A DNA stretch of 64,000 bases from NCBI GenBank assembly GCA_020055645.1, contig CM034546.1:19654001-19718000 (forward strand). Reading direction: 5' to 3'. This document shows, piece after piece, positions 12,105 to 24,606 of this stretch (position 1 is the first letter of the stretch; the number at the start of each line of letters is the position of its first letter). The stretch comes from Tomocerus qinae. Its lineage: Eukaryota; Arthropoda; Collembola; Entomobryomorpha; Tomoceridae. Position numbers and translations under genes: made by a program. Below the pieces are notes generated by a model. It did no database searches, was not told the origin of the DNA, and saw only the letters and a list, made by a program, of their open reading frames with translations.

Positions 12105-13278
12105 ATGCCAAATTTTACAATAATATTAAAGGCATTTTGTTATGTGCTAATCTTATTTACATGCCAATTACAAAATATAGCAGAAAGTAAACGCAAAAAT
12201 ACAGAAGTTAATAATATATCTAACGGTTTGTTTCAATCTTTATTGCAAATATATATTATTTACAGGCAATCCTCAACCTACTAACATTGGTCTTAATCAT
12301 CGACAACTTTTCTACCATTTTAGTTCCAAGCGGGTATGTTGTAATTCACTTTTTTACACTTTTTCATAATGATTTATTTAAATTAATTAATAATTAATTT
12401 AAACAATGAAAATATTTAAATATGGTAATGTCGCTTGCTTAAATTAAATATCTTTTTTTAGCATGTTTTCCATTACTTTCCTTATAGTCCACTTGGTCTG
12501 AGGCATTCCAGGAGTGCCTTAAATTGGATGGCTTACTAGTGACTCCAGCTAATCCAGTACTTGATAATTCTGTGCGATTATTTATGGTTGGGTCTGAAAT
12601 TAGTGGTAAAATATTTGAATTAATTTATGGTAGAAATTTATAATATTCAAAACATTATTTGTAATAGTGTTTATATTTGATTGATTTCTCTTTGAAATTT
12701 GTGAAATAGAAAAGGTTTGGACTGGAGGTCGTGTCTCCCGACCAGACGCTGAAGGTAGAAAGATATGGTTCTGGGAAACTTTTAATTTGGATTTCTCATG
12801 GACTAAGTTTCATTCTCCTGCCTGTGAGACGCTGGAGGATACTTCTTGTTTACTTGCATACCATCAAAATGGAGATTGGGGCTGGTGTGGACTTCCTTGT
12901 AATGATACTTACCATTACATTTGTGAATTTGGAACCCATCCAGCAACGACAACTACCACAGAAGGCATCACGACACAAGGTACAGTAAATATATTCTATA
13001 TAGAATTACATTACCAGCCACAAAATATAGCAAAATATAAGCTGATAAATATTTAGTGGTTGTGACTAATATTTTTTAATTTTTGGCCCACATTTGAAGT
13101 AGCAATTTCTGTATCAACATCTACAGCTACTGTTATCTCAACTGGTATTTACACAACTACAGTAGACAGAAGTTCAACGGAAAATACTACGTCAGGTTCC
13201 TCGACTATGTTCTCCATTGAGAGATTGCTGCTCACCTTTGGCTTAATAAAGTTTATGCAGTTTGTCTCAACTACATAA
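12105..13278 (+). CDS. Secreted C-type lectin with Thr/Ser tail
   Basis: Exons 12105..12186, 12266..12333, 12488..12605, 12710..12979, 13100..13278 (717 nt, 238 aa); phases 1,0,1,1. The first exon is a signal peptide (MPNFTIILKAFCYVLILF). Exons 2-4 form a C-type lectin-like domain, with WSEAFQEC, WFWET, WGWCGLPCND and YHYICEFG, and paired cysteines. The Ca-binding EPN/QPD and WND motifs are absent, so calcium-dependent sugar binding is doubtful. Exon 5 is Ser/Thr-rich (likely O-glycosylated stalk) and ends in the hydrophobic stretch IERLLLTFGLIKFMQFV, which could be a GPI-anchor signal (inference). Closest relative in the window is the gene at 22919-24606, which has chitin-binding domains where this one stops. 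Confidence 0.82.
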
Positions 13279-13974
13279 ACATTTTAGGTATGAAAAGTTT
13301 TCGTTCAACAAAAATATTTCCAAAAAATCGGTTCAACTAAAATCTACTGTACCCTTTGGTTTAAATGCTTTGGTAATTAATGTTGATTAATGTGCTACCC
13401 AAAATATCTAACAATAAAAATGCAGAAATCTATAGACTTTATATTGTACAGACGCAGTACGTCCCTTAAGGTATCAAATACGCAATCTTCAGTTATCCAA
13501 GTTTGACTGCAGCTGCACTGCTGCATACGTACTAATGTTAATACCGATCATCATTTGACTTGCTTATGATAGTAAATCCTATTAGCATCAATTAGCCTTT
13601 TAAGATTTATATTATCGCACATTTAAACTGCGACACAATATTCTTATCTCGTCTTTAAACTACTAATTATGATGTGACATAAATAAACTAATTAAATTTA
13701 TCATTTTTCATCATCAATCAAAATTAATACCATTGCTTGAAGTGTTATGTTAATTTTAAGTGGCCTACATTTTCCATGGTTTTGACAAAAATTAGTGCAA
13801 CTACTTTTAACCTTTCATTTGCAATAACTACGCATCAAAATCAAAAACCAAAAAAATCTACATCAAAATGCGCATCTTTCCATTCAATGACTAGTCAGTA
13901 ATAATAATCACCGTTTTAGATAAAGCTATAAATTTACCTACCTATGTATGTAGTGATCTATGTGTGGTAGGGCA
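13279..13974. repeat. Intergenic with a copy of the 15.05-15.3 kb lectin flank
   Basis: About 13560-13790 resembles 15050-15300 (shared ATTGCTTGAAGTGTTATG and GTGGCCTACATTTTCCATG), so part of a lectin 5' flank is duplicated. No gene seen. Confidence 0.5.
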
Positions 13975-14145
13975 AATCCAGGTGCGTATACAGAGGGGTG
14001 ATTTGGGGACCTACCGCCCCCTAAATCCCAATAAAAAGAGACAAAAAGAGTAAAAATCGAAAAACTTTGTTAGCGTAAATGTTATAATTTCACGAATATT
14101 TTTTAGTGCTCCCCCCTTGGTCAAATTCCTGAATACGTGCCTGGG
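13975..14145. mobile_element. Degenerate MITE
   Basis: Ends CCAGGTGCGTATACAG and CTGAATACGTGCCTGG are imperfect inverted repeats and match the ends of the elements at 34685 and 55417. No target duplication found, so this copy is older or its boundaries are eroded. Confidence 0.5.
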
Positions 14146-14299
14146 CGAACTACAAAGCCAGGGTAATACCAAAATGCAAATAAAAATGTTTCATAATATT
14201 TCCAACTACCTCGGCAAAGCGAATAGAAATGTTTTATAATATTTCCAACTACCCCGGCTCGCGACTGCGTAAAAATAGAAAGAATTTCTCTTGAGTAAC

Positions 14300-14885
14300 A
14301 GATTTGCCCCTTAGCTGGGTTCACTAGTCTATAATATAATCTCACTAATACCTGACTTTTATGTCTTGGTAGGAGAGCCTAGGAAACCTGCATATATTAC
14401 GTAACCTAAAACCCCCTCTCCCAAGTGTAGCGCACGTGCTAAGCGGTAACTCTTTGGACATCGCCTCCTCCCATCAACTATAAACGTAATATATGCACGT
14501 TCCTTGAAAGCACGAAAGCAAAATGCGCATGTCCCCTCCCACTAAACCAACGAAATGAGTTGTTTCATATTATTATAATAATAGTAATAGAACAATAATA
14601 CAATTCACATAAGATGATTATTGGTGATTGATTAGAAATAATTAGCTAAAGAAGACAATCCGTTTTCCAAAATCCCGGAATCATATTTTTCTGATTTTAA
14701 AGGGGAACATTCTGGGGTGTTTATTACAAATAGAGTATTTTATTATTCCTTGTATTGGACACTACGAAATGCAGTTATTATTTTGATTTAGGAATTTTTA
14801 CATTTGACCCGGAATTGTTTTTATTACTGTGATGGGTGGCCTGCTTAATTTCTCTTGAGTACCAGGTCCCCCCCCCCTAGGTGGG
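14300..14885. repeat. Dispersed repeat, copy 1
   Basis: Shares several blocks with about 17320-18240: CATATATTACGTAAC/CATATTACGTAAC, TATGCACGTTCCTT, and GTTTTTATTACTGTGATGGG. The copies are diverged and in the same orientation. No coding seen. Confidence 0.55.
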
Positions 14886-15543
14886 TTCACTATATAAGTA
14901 TAAGCACGGTAAATAAGATTTAAAATAAAAATTGCAAATTACGGGGTATCCATAATTTTTTGTTTATGTACTTGTACTTAAGTTAACCAAATTCAGGTTT
15001 ACTAATGTTAAAGCCAGGTGAGCTGTCTTTGGTTACAAAACGATATCATCATGTATTAATTACTTATGATGTAATTCCTCTCCCCAGCAACATCAATTAG
15101 CCTTTTCCAATTTTCTGTCGTTCCACATTTACATTGCGATTGCGACACAATTCTTATCACGTCATGAAACAACTTATTATGATGTGAAATAAATAAATTA
15201 CTTACTTCTTTATCATTTCGTATCATTCAAAAATAAAACCATTGCTTGAAGTGTTATGCTAAATTTAAGTGGTCTACATTTTCCATGACAAAATCTAATG
15301 CATTTTAGTAAGAATACAAATCCTTTTACTTGGAAAAATTACGCCACAATCAAATTCCACATCTTTTTATTGCATGGCTATTAATCTCACGTTAATCTCA
15401 AATAAAGCTGAAAGATTTACTGGAACCACTAAGTAGAGACTGTAATTTATTACCGATTTTTTCTGCTTTAGATAATTTGCAAGATAATAATTTTTAAGTT
15501 TTTTCGCAATAATTAGTTAGATTAACGAACAAAGTCGGATGAG

Positions 15544-15550
15544 TATTTAA
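15544..15550 (+). promoter_or_regulatory. TATA-like box of the lectin at 15640
   Basis: TATTTAA about 95 bp before the ATG, with a candidate initiator TCATCAG about 30 bp downstream. The same sequence is present in the mirrored copy. Confidence 0.4.
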
Positions 15551-15639
15551 GGCATTGACATTTCCAGAATTTTCATCAGAAGAACATTGCTACTACTTCC
15601 TACTACAAAAACCATATTTTGCCAACCTTGCCAGCCATC

Positions 15640-16365
15640 ATGATTCGAGCAATCGTTGTCGTTGTCGTTGCACTGCAATTAGCAGCAGCAGAGTCAGAAC
15701 CCCGACATATCGATGGTATAGAATTCTTGGAATAATAATTTCTGTTTTTATACGCAATTCCTGAAAATAATGGATTTTATTTCTTCTTTCCAGGATTTAC
15801 CTACCTCGGGCCGATCCCAGGCACCGCAAGAGGGCCATCGACTAAAGCTAATCACTACTATCTGAGTACCAGTTCTGTAAGTGCGGTTTTATAATAATTA
15901 TAATATTTAACTTCCTTTGAGTTTTACGTAGTGACTAATAATATCATATTCATGATTGAACAGGCATCATGGGCCAGTGCATTCCAGACCTGTAACTCTA
16001 TGGGGGGAGCACTTGCTACCCCACTCAACCCCAACGAAGATAACGCACTGCGAATGTTTATGGCAACAGCAGGAGGAGGTATTTTCATTTTATACTCCAA
16101 CTCGATTTAATCGCTAGTTTGTTAACAATTGTAACACTCGTCGTCTTTGAATACACTTATAGCCATTATTTGGACTGGTGGCCGTGGATCCGGCAATGTT
16201 TGGAAATGGGAAACCAAAAATATGAACATTTTATGGAAGAATTTTCATTCCTCAGCCTGTGAAAATGTGAGCAACGCTTGTCTCTCAGCGTATAATAGTC
16301 AATCTAAGTGGGCCTGGTGTGGCAATAACTGCAATAGCGGATATTTTTATGTTTGTGAATTCTAA
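15640..16365 (+). CDS. Secreted C-type lectin, palindrome copy A
   Basis: Exons 15640..15715, 15794..15876, 15964..16078, 16163..16365 (477 nt, 158 aa); intron phases 1,0,1. The signal peptide MIRAIVVVVVALQLAAAES leads into a single C-type lectin-like domain (YYLSTSS, WASAFQTC, WKWET, CLSAY, WAWCGNNC, YFYVCEF, stop). The canonical EPN and WND sugar/calcium motifs are not present. It has no stalk or chitin-binding domain and the protein is almost only the lectin fold. AATAAA follows the stop at about 16382. The identical gene on the other strand is at 20548-21273. Secreted, possibly a defence or cuticle lectin; ligand unknown. Confidence 0.82.
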
Positions 16366-16765
16366 TTGTAATATTTATTGTCAATAAAAATATATTTTCT
16401 GACTTACTATACATTAAAAAAGTGTCGCCGCATTTATTATTATCTCAAACGACACAAGTCTGTTTATTACCGTTATTCATGAATCTAATCTAACCTAATA
16501 AGCGCCGCAGTTATACAGGATAATAATATTATTATTTACATGTAATTTGGTAGGCTCCAAGCAAACAATTTTTGCGAGAAGGTTCTTTGGGTAGAAAATT
16601 TTCAGATACAGATGCTGTATATTTCATGTATTATTATATAGTCACCTATTTCATTTGTTTCTACTCTTTTTGAATTCTGAAAGGTGCTTATCTATGAGAT
16701 AAGGCCGGCACATTTATTGAAAAAATCTGAGTAAAATTACTGCAATTGTTTTCCTTTTGTTTTTT

Positions 16766-19059
16766 ATACGCATGGCCTTAAAGGGATGCTGAAGTTGCCT
16801 TTTTTTGATGCTACGGCTTCAGTTTCTTTATATGGGCTGTGGTATGTATGTATGTTATATGGGGTGTACTGCCTCACTACAAAGTGATAGTACTGGGCGC
16901 AGGCGTCAAATACGGGCCCATTGCCAACTCCCTCAACACTGGTATTGTTGTTAATTAATACCCGAGAAGCCTAAGGCTGTCATTTACGAGTCATTGTTGT
17001 GGGACTGTTATCGGAAGTCTACTAGCCCAACAAAGACAGGTTATCCAAAGCTACTCTACGTACACAGGATCACATACGAGGTATCAATAGGACGGCCCTT
17101 GTAATTGCGGGTTTGTGCTTAACCTTTGTCTTAATTCCACGTTTACAACTCAAACACTCGCCTTTAAACAGCCCTCGGCCATTTCACCCAGCCAAAGAAC
17201 CGAACTGGCAGTGGAAGCACACATTGATTAGTCAGACGACTGAGTACTCCACCAAGCCAACGTGGCTGGGTATGGGCTGTGGTACATTAATTCTATATAT
17301 AATCGCAGACTTTAAAAAATCAACCATCTATGTATGTAAGTATGGTAGGGAAAATCTAGGGAACGTGCACATATTACGTAACGCAAGATTCCCTCACCCA
17401 TGCATAACGCAACGTTGACTGTAACACTTTTGAGTATCTCTTCTTCCCATCAATTGCAACAACATATGCACGTTCCTTAAAAGCAAAATACGCATGCGCA
17501 TGCATGCCAACTTCCTCTTAACCACTGAAATGAGTCGTTTCAAAATATTATAGTATCAAAACATTATAGAAATTTACATAAGATGATTATTGGTGATATT
17601 GAATGGAGATGATTAGCGAAAGGGGACATTTCGAAACATTAGGCATATTAATTAGCATTTCAAAACTACTAGCAAAACTCCAAACTGGTTCTGCTATATA
17701 TATATGGACAAATTTATTTGCCATTTTTTAATAGTGTTGGTATTACTTTTTAATGCCCCCTTTATTACTTCGTGCCAGTTTGCACACCTTTTTTGCAAAA
17801 TTAAATAACTGAGGACTACTATTTTTTCCATAAAAATATTTATTTGTATAGTGTACTCATTGGATTTGTACATTTTTCTAAAATCTAGGGAATCTTATTT
17901 TTTGGATTTTAAATGGAAACTTTTTGGAGTGGTTTTTTAAAAATGGAGTCTTTCATTGCTCCCTGTATTTGATGCTACGATCTACCTACACTACAGGTTG
18001 TTATATATTGGTTTAGGAACTTCCTTTTGATCAGAATTGTTGGCGCCGCAGCTAATTTTTCCAACCGCTGTAGAAAATTAAAGTATATTTAAAATATTTT
18101 ATTTACAATGTAAACATAATAACCTAAGGCAAATACCGATGATTTTTTTCAGAATTGTTTTTATTACTGTGATGGGTGGCCTGCTGAATTTCTCTTGAGT
18201 GCTAGGTTCGCTCTTTTTAGCTGGGTTCACTAGTAGGTACATATTCGCAACGGCATATCGTCGCCCTTTACTGTACGAAATGCACAATATTGAGCCTAAG
18301 ACTGACACTGTTGACACTGAAAAGTCATAATATTATGTGCTTCCAAAGGCGGGCATTTTGTGTATTTTCTATTTTCACCTGAAAATCATTGTTTAACTAT
18401 CCGGTGGGTTGTGGCTAGGTGGCAAAAGTGGCTCGTGGGCGGGTAAATTGAGAGATGGCCTGTGGGTAAATGGGGCAAAAGTCAAAATGTGGCTAAAAGA
18501 AAGTTGAAAAAACAGTAATTTTGCCCCTCTCTTCCCCTCCACTCACTTTGCCCCTTTGGCCCGGGTGGATGCGGGCAATTGCTCTTATCACCCGTCCGTG
18601 TACAGTACAGTCTCTATTTAACGTTTAACAACGTCAGGTACACAAGTGTTGGGTCGGAAGAGAGCATACCACACACAGACATGGCATTAATTTCTTATTT
18701 CAAGGAATTTTTCTTGAAAAATGAAATATTTGAAATTAATGAAATTAATGAAATAAATACAATGCGCATGTGTACACGCATGAGTAATTCATTTATTTCG
18801 CGCGAAATTTATTGAAATTTATTGAAATAAATGCCATGTATCCTATTTATTTCATTTCCTTCAAATATTTTATTTTTCAAGGAAATTGGGAGTAAAATAT
18901 TTCGCGAAATATTTCAAAAATTTCGCCTATTTATTTCCGAGAAATATTTCAAATGCCATTTCTGACCACACATTACCTGAATGGGCTAGACCTATAAGAC
19001 TGCTAATTTTACTCCTAAATTTTTTTACTCCTAATTGTAGTTTTGGCAGGCTAAAACTA
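16766..19059. repeat. Palindrome spacer, repeat-filled
   Basis: No gene found. 16845-17000 shares blocks such as ACGGGCCCATTGCCAACTCC with the reverse strand of about 40600-40760. 17320-18240 is the second copy of the repeat at 14300-14885. About 18660-18970 is an imperfect inverted structure with AATGCCATTT/ATGGCATT at its ends. Confidence 0.55.
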
Positions 19060-20090
19060 AACTAAGGTTTTAAAATGTCAAAAACATTTTTGTAGAACCT
19101 TCAAATAATATTGAAATGTGTGTTTATTTTGCATGAATACATATGACAAAAACAAAATCAAACCATTCAATTATTGTGTTGCGGACGCACTAATTTGTTA
19201 AGACATTAGCTTTCGATATTGTTGGAAAAATGAACAATAACAAAATACTTGTTCAGTATTTACATGAAGAGTTAATCTATAAATCGTTTGACTTTTGAGA
19301 GGTTATGAGTGAATTCACAAAAAATTGTAAAGCTATTAAGCTATATAAAATAAAAGTCAACTCAATAAATTTTTCACAAATGCACCTTAATCCCCATGGA
19401 TTTTTATACTCTCACGCTTATCTTTTACCTACTAAATTGATGTAATTTTGTACGGTGTAATCTATATATCTTAATATATATATCAATATAATATGTATAT
19501 CATGTCATATTGATTGTATACAGAACAACTAGGCTTAGTGAGCACTTATGATTTATTTCGATCACCAATTCCTCCTACTAACCTACTGAAACTGAGCTAC
19601 ATAACATAAATATATCAAGTTGTTAAATAAACACTTATGCATAAGCCATGCATTCGTTTAATTTCCTCATTTTCTAAAAAATTGAAACTATGATTATCAA
19701 TTTTTTTTAATCCGACACAAAACAACATGCTACAAACACTAAAACTATGTAAAAGACTTCAAACTTAATCCTTTTAGTGATGTAGATTGCACACGCTTTA
19801 CATATTCGCAATCATTTATATCTCTGTATATCATTTTTAAGCCGGTATATAATTCCTGATGAAGTGCAAGCGAAAATTAAGCTTGACTGTTAAACTACTT
19901 CGTTTACTGATTTATTTTACGCTTATACACAAAATTAAACTAGATTGATATATAGTAAGGTAAATTAATAGATAGATACTTAGCTTGGTTATTATTATTA
20001 ATGACAGTTTTTAATTCTAACAAGACTTTAAATTACATTAGTTTTGCAACACAATAATGAAATTTTAAATGGTACATACATTTACCGAAT
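19060..20090. repeat. Inverted copy of the 3' flank of the 22.9-24.6 kb lectin
   Basis: Reverse complement of about 24607-25712. Shared blocks include GACGCACTAATTTGTTA, TGCATTCGTTTAATTTCC and GCGAAAATTAAGCTTGACTG, with scattered changes. It abuts the right palindrome arm, so the two inverted duplications overlap. No coding seen. Confidence 0.75.
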
Positions 20091-20159
20091 CTTAATAACA
20101 ATCAACGTTCCACTGATCGTCGCATTTTTAAGCCACATTATTACACAGTTTTGTGGGAA

Positions 20160-22020
20160 ATGACATGGAAAACAATTGCAGTAATTTTACTCAGATTTTT
20201 TCAATAAATGTGCCGGCCTTATCTCATAGATAAACACCTTTCAGAATTCAAAAAGAGTAGAAACAAATGAAATAGCTGACTATATAATACTACATGAAAT
20301 ATACAGCATCTGTATCTGAAAATTTTCCTTCCAAAGAACCTTCTCGCAAAAATTGTTTGCTTGGAGCCTACCAAATTACATGTTAATAATAATATTATTA
20401 TCCTGTATAACTGCGGCGCTTATTAGGTTAGATTCATGAATAACGGTAATAAACAGACTTGTGTCGTTTAAGATGATAATAAATGCGGCGACACTTTAAT
20501 GTATAGTAAGTCAGAAAATATATTTTTATTGAGAATAAATGTTAAAATTAGAATTCACAAACATAAAAATATCCGCTATTGCAGTTATTGCCACACCAGG
20601 CCCACTTAGATTGACTATTATACGCTGAGAGACAAGCGTTGCTCACATTTTCACAGGCTGAGGAATGAAAATTCTTCCATAAAATGTTCATATTTTTGGT
20701 TTCCCATTTCCAAACATTGCCGGATCCACGGCCACCAGTCCAAATAATGGCTATAAGTGTATTCAAAGACGACGAGTGTTACAATTGTTAACAAACTAGC
20801 GATTAAATCGAGTTGGAGTATAAAATGAAAATACCTCCTCCTGCTGTTGCCATAAACATTCGCAGTGCGTTATCTTCGTTGGGGTTGAGTGGGGTAGCAA
20901 GTGCTCCCCCCATAGAGTTACAGGTCTGGAATGCACTGGCCCATGATGCCTGTTCAATCATGAATATGATATTATTAGTCACTACGTAAAACTCAAAGGA
21001 AGTTAAATATTATAATTATTATAAAACCGCACTTACAGAACTGGTACTCAGATAGTAGTGATTAGCTTTAGTCGATGGCCCTCTTGCGGTGCCTGGGATC
21101 GGCCCGAGGTAGGTAAATCCTGGAAAGAAGAAATAAAATCCATTATTTTCAGGAATTGCGTATAAAAACAGAAATTATTATTCCAAGAATTCTATACCAT
21201 CGATATGTCGGGGTTCTGACTCTGCTGCTGCTAATTGCAGTGCAACGACAACGACAACGATTGCTCGAATCATGATGGCTGGCAAGGTTGGCAAAATATG
21301 GTTTTTGTTGTAGGAAGTAGTAGCAATGTTCTTCTGATGAAAATTCTGGAAATGTCAATGCCTTAAATACTCATCCGACTTTGTTCGTTAATCTAACTAA
21401 TTATTGCGAAAAAACTTAAAAATTATTATCTTGCAAATTATCTAAAGCAGAAAAAATCGGTAATAAATTACAGTCTCCACTTAGTGGTTCCAGTAAATCT
21501 TTCAGCTTTATTTGAGATTAACGTGAGATTAATAATCATGCAATAAAAAGATGCGGACTTTGATTGATGCGTAATTTTTCCAAGTAAAAGGATTTGTATT
21601 CTTACTAAAATGCAGTAGATTTTGTCATGGAAAATGTAGGCCACTTAAAATTAACATAACACTTCAAGCAATGGTTTTATTTTTGAATGATACGAAATGA
21701 TAAATAAGTAAGTTATTTATTTATTTCACATCATATCAAGTTGTTTCATGACGTGATAAGAATATTGTGTCGCAATCGCAATGTAAATGTGGAACGACAG
21801 AAAATTGGAAAAGGCTAATTGATGTTGCTGGGGAGAGGAATTACATCATAGATAATTAACACATGATGATAACATTATGTAACCTATGACAGCTCACTCG
21901 TCTTTAACATTTAGTAAACCTAAATTTGGTTAACTTCTGAAACAAAATATTGTGGATACCCACTTAATTTGCTATTTTTATTTTAAATCTGATTTACGCT
22001 TATTTATACTTTTCGTCTAG
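20160..22020. repeat. Right arm of the lectin palindrome
   Basis: Inverted copy of 14890-16765. It holds the minus-strand lectin gene. Outer parts (21560-22020, and 20160-20547 beyond the stop codon) carry many differences from the left arm, while the gene body carries almost none. Confidence 0.85.
20548..21273 (-). CDS. Secreted C-type lectin, palindrome copy B
   Basis: Exons on the minus strand: 21273..21198, 21119..21037, 20949..20835, 20750..20548 (477 nt, 158 aa). Exon lengths, phases and predicted protein are the same as in the gene at 15640-16365. I saw no difference in the last exon or in the intron before it. One base differs in the 5' leader (near 21311) and several just after the stop codon. 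Two genes pointing toward each other with identical bodies and diverged flanks suggest recent gene conversion. Function as for copy A: secreted, non-canonical C-type lectin fold, ligand unknown. Confidence 0.82.
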
Positions 22021-22918
22021 TAAATAATATCAACGAAAAAGAGAAAAATATTATTAAAAATCACATATTCTTATTACTCTAAGCTAATTACACAAAACCA
22101 CCATTAGATTTAATTCGGCTACCGTGGGAACGATTGATTTTCTCTGACTTTGGTCTTCTCTTTTTTTCTAGCTAATAAGAAGGCTATTATGTATATAGAA
22201 GGATATTTTGTACGCAAATACCAAATCTCCTATGTTGATGGGACTATGGGACCATTAGAAAAATGTATCGAATTAGCAATGTCGAAAGGCTTCTAATTAT
22301 CGCCAATTTATAAGACAATGAATGGGGTAAATAGCAAAAAACTATACTTTCTGTCCAAGCAGACATCTGCAATGTACATTTTTTTCGGAACTTTTTGGTA
22401 TGTCGAGCATATAACACAGTAGAAATGTAGAATATCTTTCTATATTCAAGGACACAAAATTGACAGATGTACTACTTTTTACCGCCAAATTATTACAGAA
22501 TTATCTATAAATTCTACTGATTATAAATTATAAACTAATTTTGACCACTTTGTTTCTCTGAATCGGAATCAGATATGGTGCATAGTGGTCATCTTTGCGT
22601 CAACTAAAGAGACTACTTGAACATTTGTGAGATCGGTAAGTACGTAATAAAGTTTAAAAATTGCTGTGTGCATGTAGGTACGAAAATATTTATTAGTCAT
22701 CCTTGTCATAAGAATAAAATCATATATAAATCATGTCCTTCAATTTGATGAGGCTTGGGATTGAGTGCATAGAAAAGATAAAGTCAATAAATGCGGGCAG
22801 GAACATCAGTCAGTTAATCTACTTTGTCATTGCACTACATTATACTATTTAGGTTCAATTCTTGATTTAAATACGCTAAAAAATAAAGTTGTAATAAAGT
22901 TGAAACACATTATCAAAA
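22021..22918 (+). promoter_or_regulatory. Intergenic with a TATA box before the lectin-CBM14 gene
   Basis: TATATAAA at 22733-22740 lies about 180 bp before the ATG at 22919 and is a plausible core promoter. Nothing else recognised in this stretch. Confidence 0.4.
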
Positions 22919-24606
22919 ATGTCCAATTTGGAAAAAATGTTTTCCATTTTTTGTTATTCCTTGTTTTTCATAACGTTAAAAACCGTAGAAAGTAAGGAAA
23001 ACAATGAATAACTGCAATGTTTTTAAGTTAAATACAATTAAAATATAAAAGTTTCATTCTTTGAAATTTTCTTTTACAGGTTCCACACAACCATCGAACA
23101 AAATTCTTAAATTTCGGGACATGTATTATGTTTTTAGTCAAAACGGTGTAAGATTTAACTCAATTTGTCGTTTCATAATATCTGCGAAAACTAAAAATAA
23201 AGTACCAAAAATCTCTTTCAAAATTCCATTTGAACTAACAATTTTATTTTTCTTTAGTCAACTTGGGCTGAGGCGTTCCAGGAATGTATAGCAATGGGTG
23301 GCTTACTTGTAACACCATCAAACCCAGTACTTGATGATTCTATTCGGATGTTCATGATTGGGTCTGAAATAAAAGGTAATCCATAATATTCTGATAATAA
23401 TATTTCACAATGACTATTGTTATAAAACTACGAAATCTAAGATAATTGGTTTACGTAGGTTTCGAAGATTTAGCCAATATAATATATACTATTGATATTT
23501 AACCAACCTTGTATACTTTACTAGCTATAATATATTTTGCATTAATAACCACTAGAAATTAAATCATAAAATACAAGATACAGAACATTGCATATTATAT
23601 TTGATTGAATTAATAGAAAAGGTTTGGACTGGAGGTCGTGTCTCCTGGCCAGACGCTGAAGGTAGAAGGGTATGGTTTTGGGAAACTTTTAATTTCGATT
23701 TTTTATGGACAAATTTTCATTCCCGTGCCTGTGAGACCCTGGAAGAAAATTCCTGTTTACTTGCATACACTCAAAATGGATATTGGGGCTGGTGTGGAGT
23801 TCCATGTAATGATAAATATCACTACATTTGTGAATTTGGAGCACTGTCAACAACGACAAGTACAACGGAAGCCGAGACCTCTACAACAATAGGAGATACT
23901 ACAACCACTCAAGGTAAAAACAGTTATTTTATATACCTGAATCTACTTAACAGTAAATACTTTTTCTGGGAAGAATTATCTATCTGCGACATACATGAAA
24001 TACTATAGCCATAAGATCAATATTTAATGTATTTATAGTTTCCACAGTGACCACGACTGAAATTGTGTCTACGACTACTGTCCCAAGCTTTTTGTGTCCA
24101 TTCCCTTATGGTTCATTTGCTGATCCGAAGGATTGTGCCAGATATTATGTCTGTGAATATGGAGTAGTCATTGCTCATCATAGATGTCCATTTCCTCTTT
24201 TGTGGAATGATCCTTTAAAAACCTGTGATTATTCTTGGCATGTTGAATGTGAATTAATTCCAACGACTACGGCACCAATCATATCAACAACTTCAGGTGG
24301 ATATCTTTACTACTCAGCCTTCATATAGTATAAAAATTTAATATTGCATAAAAAACGTAAAGAATATTTAATTTTGCAGAAGCTACTACCGTAATACATA
24401 CAACTATTGAAACGACGCCTCCACCGACAGATTTTATTTGTCCTGCACCTGAAGGCTCATTTTCCGATCCTAAAGACTGCACTAAGTATTACGTATGCTC
24501 CCATGGGCATGTCATTGCCCACAAAAAGTGTCCGAATAATAAGCTATGGAATAATGTTGCTAAAAAATGCGACGATCCGTGGAACGTTGATTGTTATATT
24601 GCATAA
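22919..24606 (+). CDS. Secreted C-type lectin with two CBM14 chitin-binding domains
   Basis: Exons 22919..22991, 23080..23147, 23258..23375, 23617..23913, 24039..24296, 24380..24606 (1041 nt, 346 aa). The signal peptide is in exon 1. Exons 2-4 form a C-type lectin-like domain (WAEAFQEC, WFWETFNFDF, WGWCGVPCND, YHYICEFG) without EPN/WND, followed by a Thr-rich linker. Exons 5 and 6 each encode one six-cysteine peritrophin-A/CBM14 domain (FLCPFPYGSFADPKDC; FICPAPEGSFSDPKDC). The donor after exon 5 is GTGGAT, unusual but phase-consistent. Expected to be extracellular and chitin-associated, for example gut lining or cuticle, linking chitin to another ligand (inference). It is the parent-like paralogue of the gene at 12105. 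Confidence 0.82.

Larger units (their letters stand above)
14890..16765. repeat. Left arm of the lectin palindrome
   Basis: Inverted copy of 20160-22020, with a spacer of about 3.4 kb. The arm contains a whole lectin gene. Identity is essentially complete across the gene's exons and introns and falls off toward both outer ends, where substitutions and indels accumulate. Confidence 0.85.

Noticed and set aside
15555..15764. Separate small protein at the lectin 5' end, also mirrored at 21149-21358
   Set aside because: Wrong frame over the signal-peptide exon of the lectin genes.
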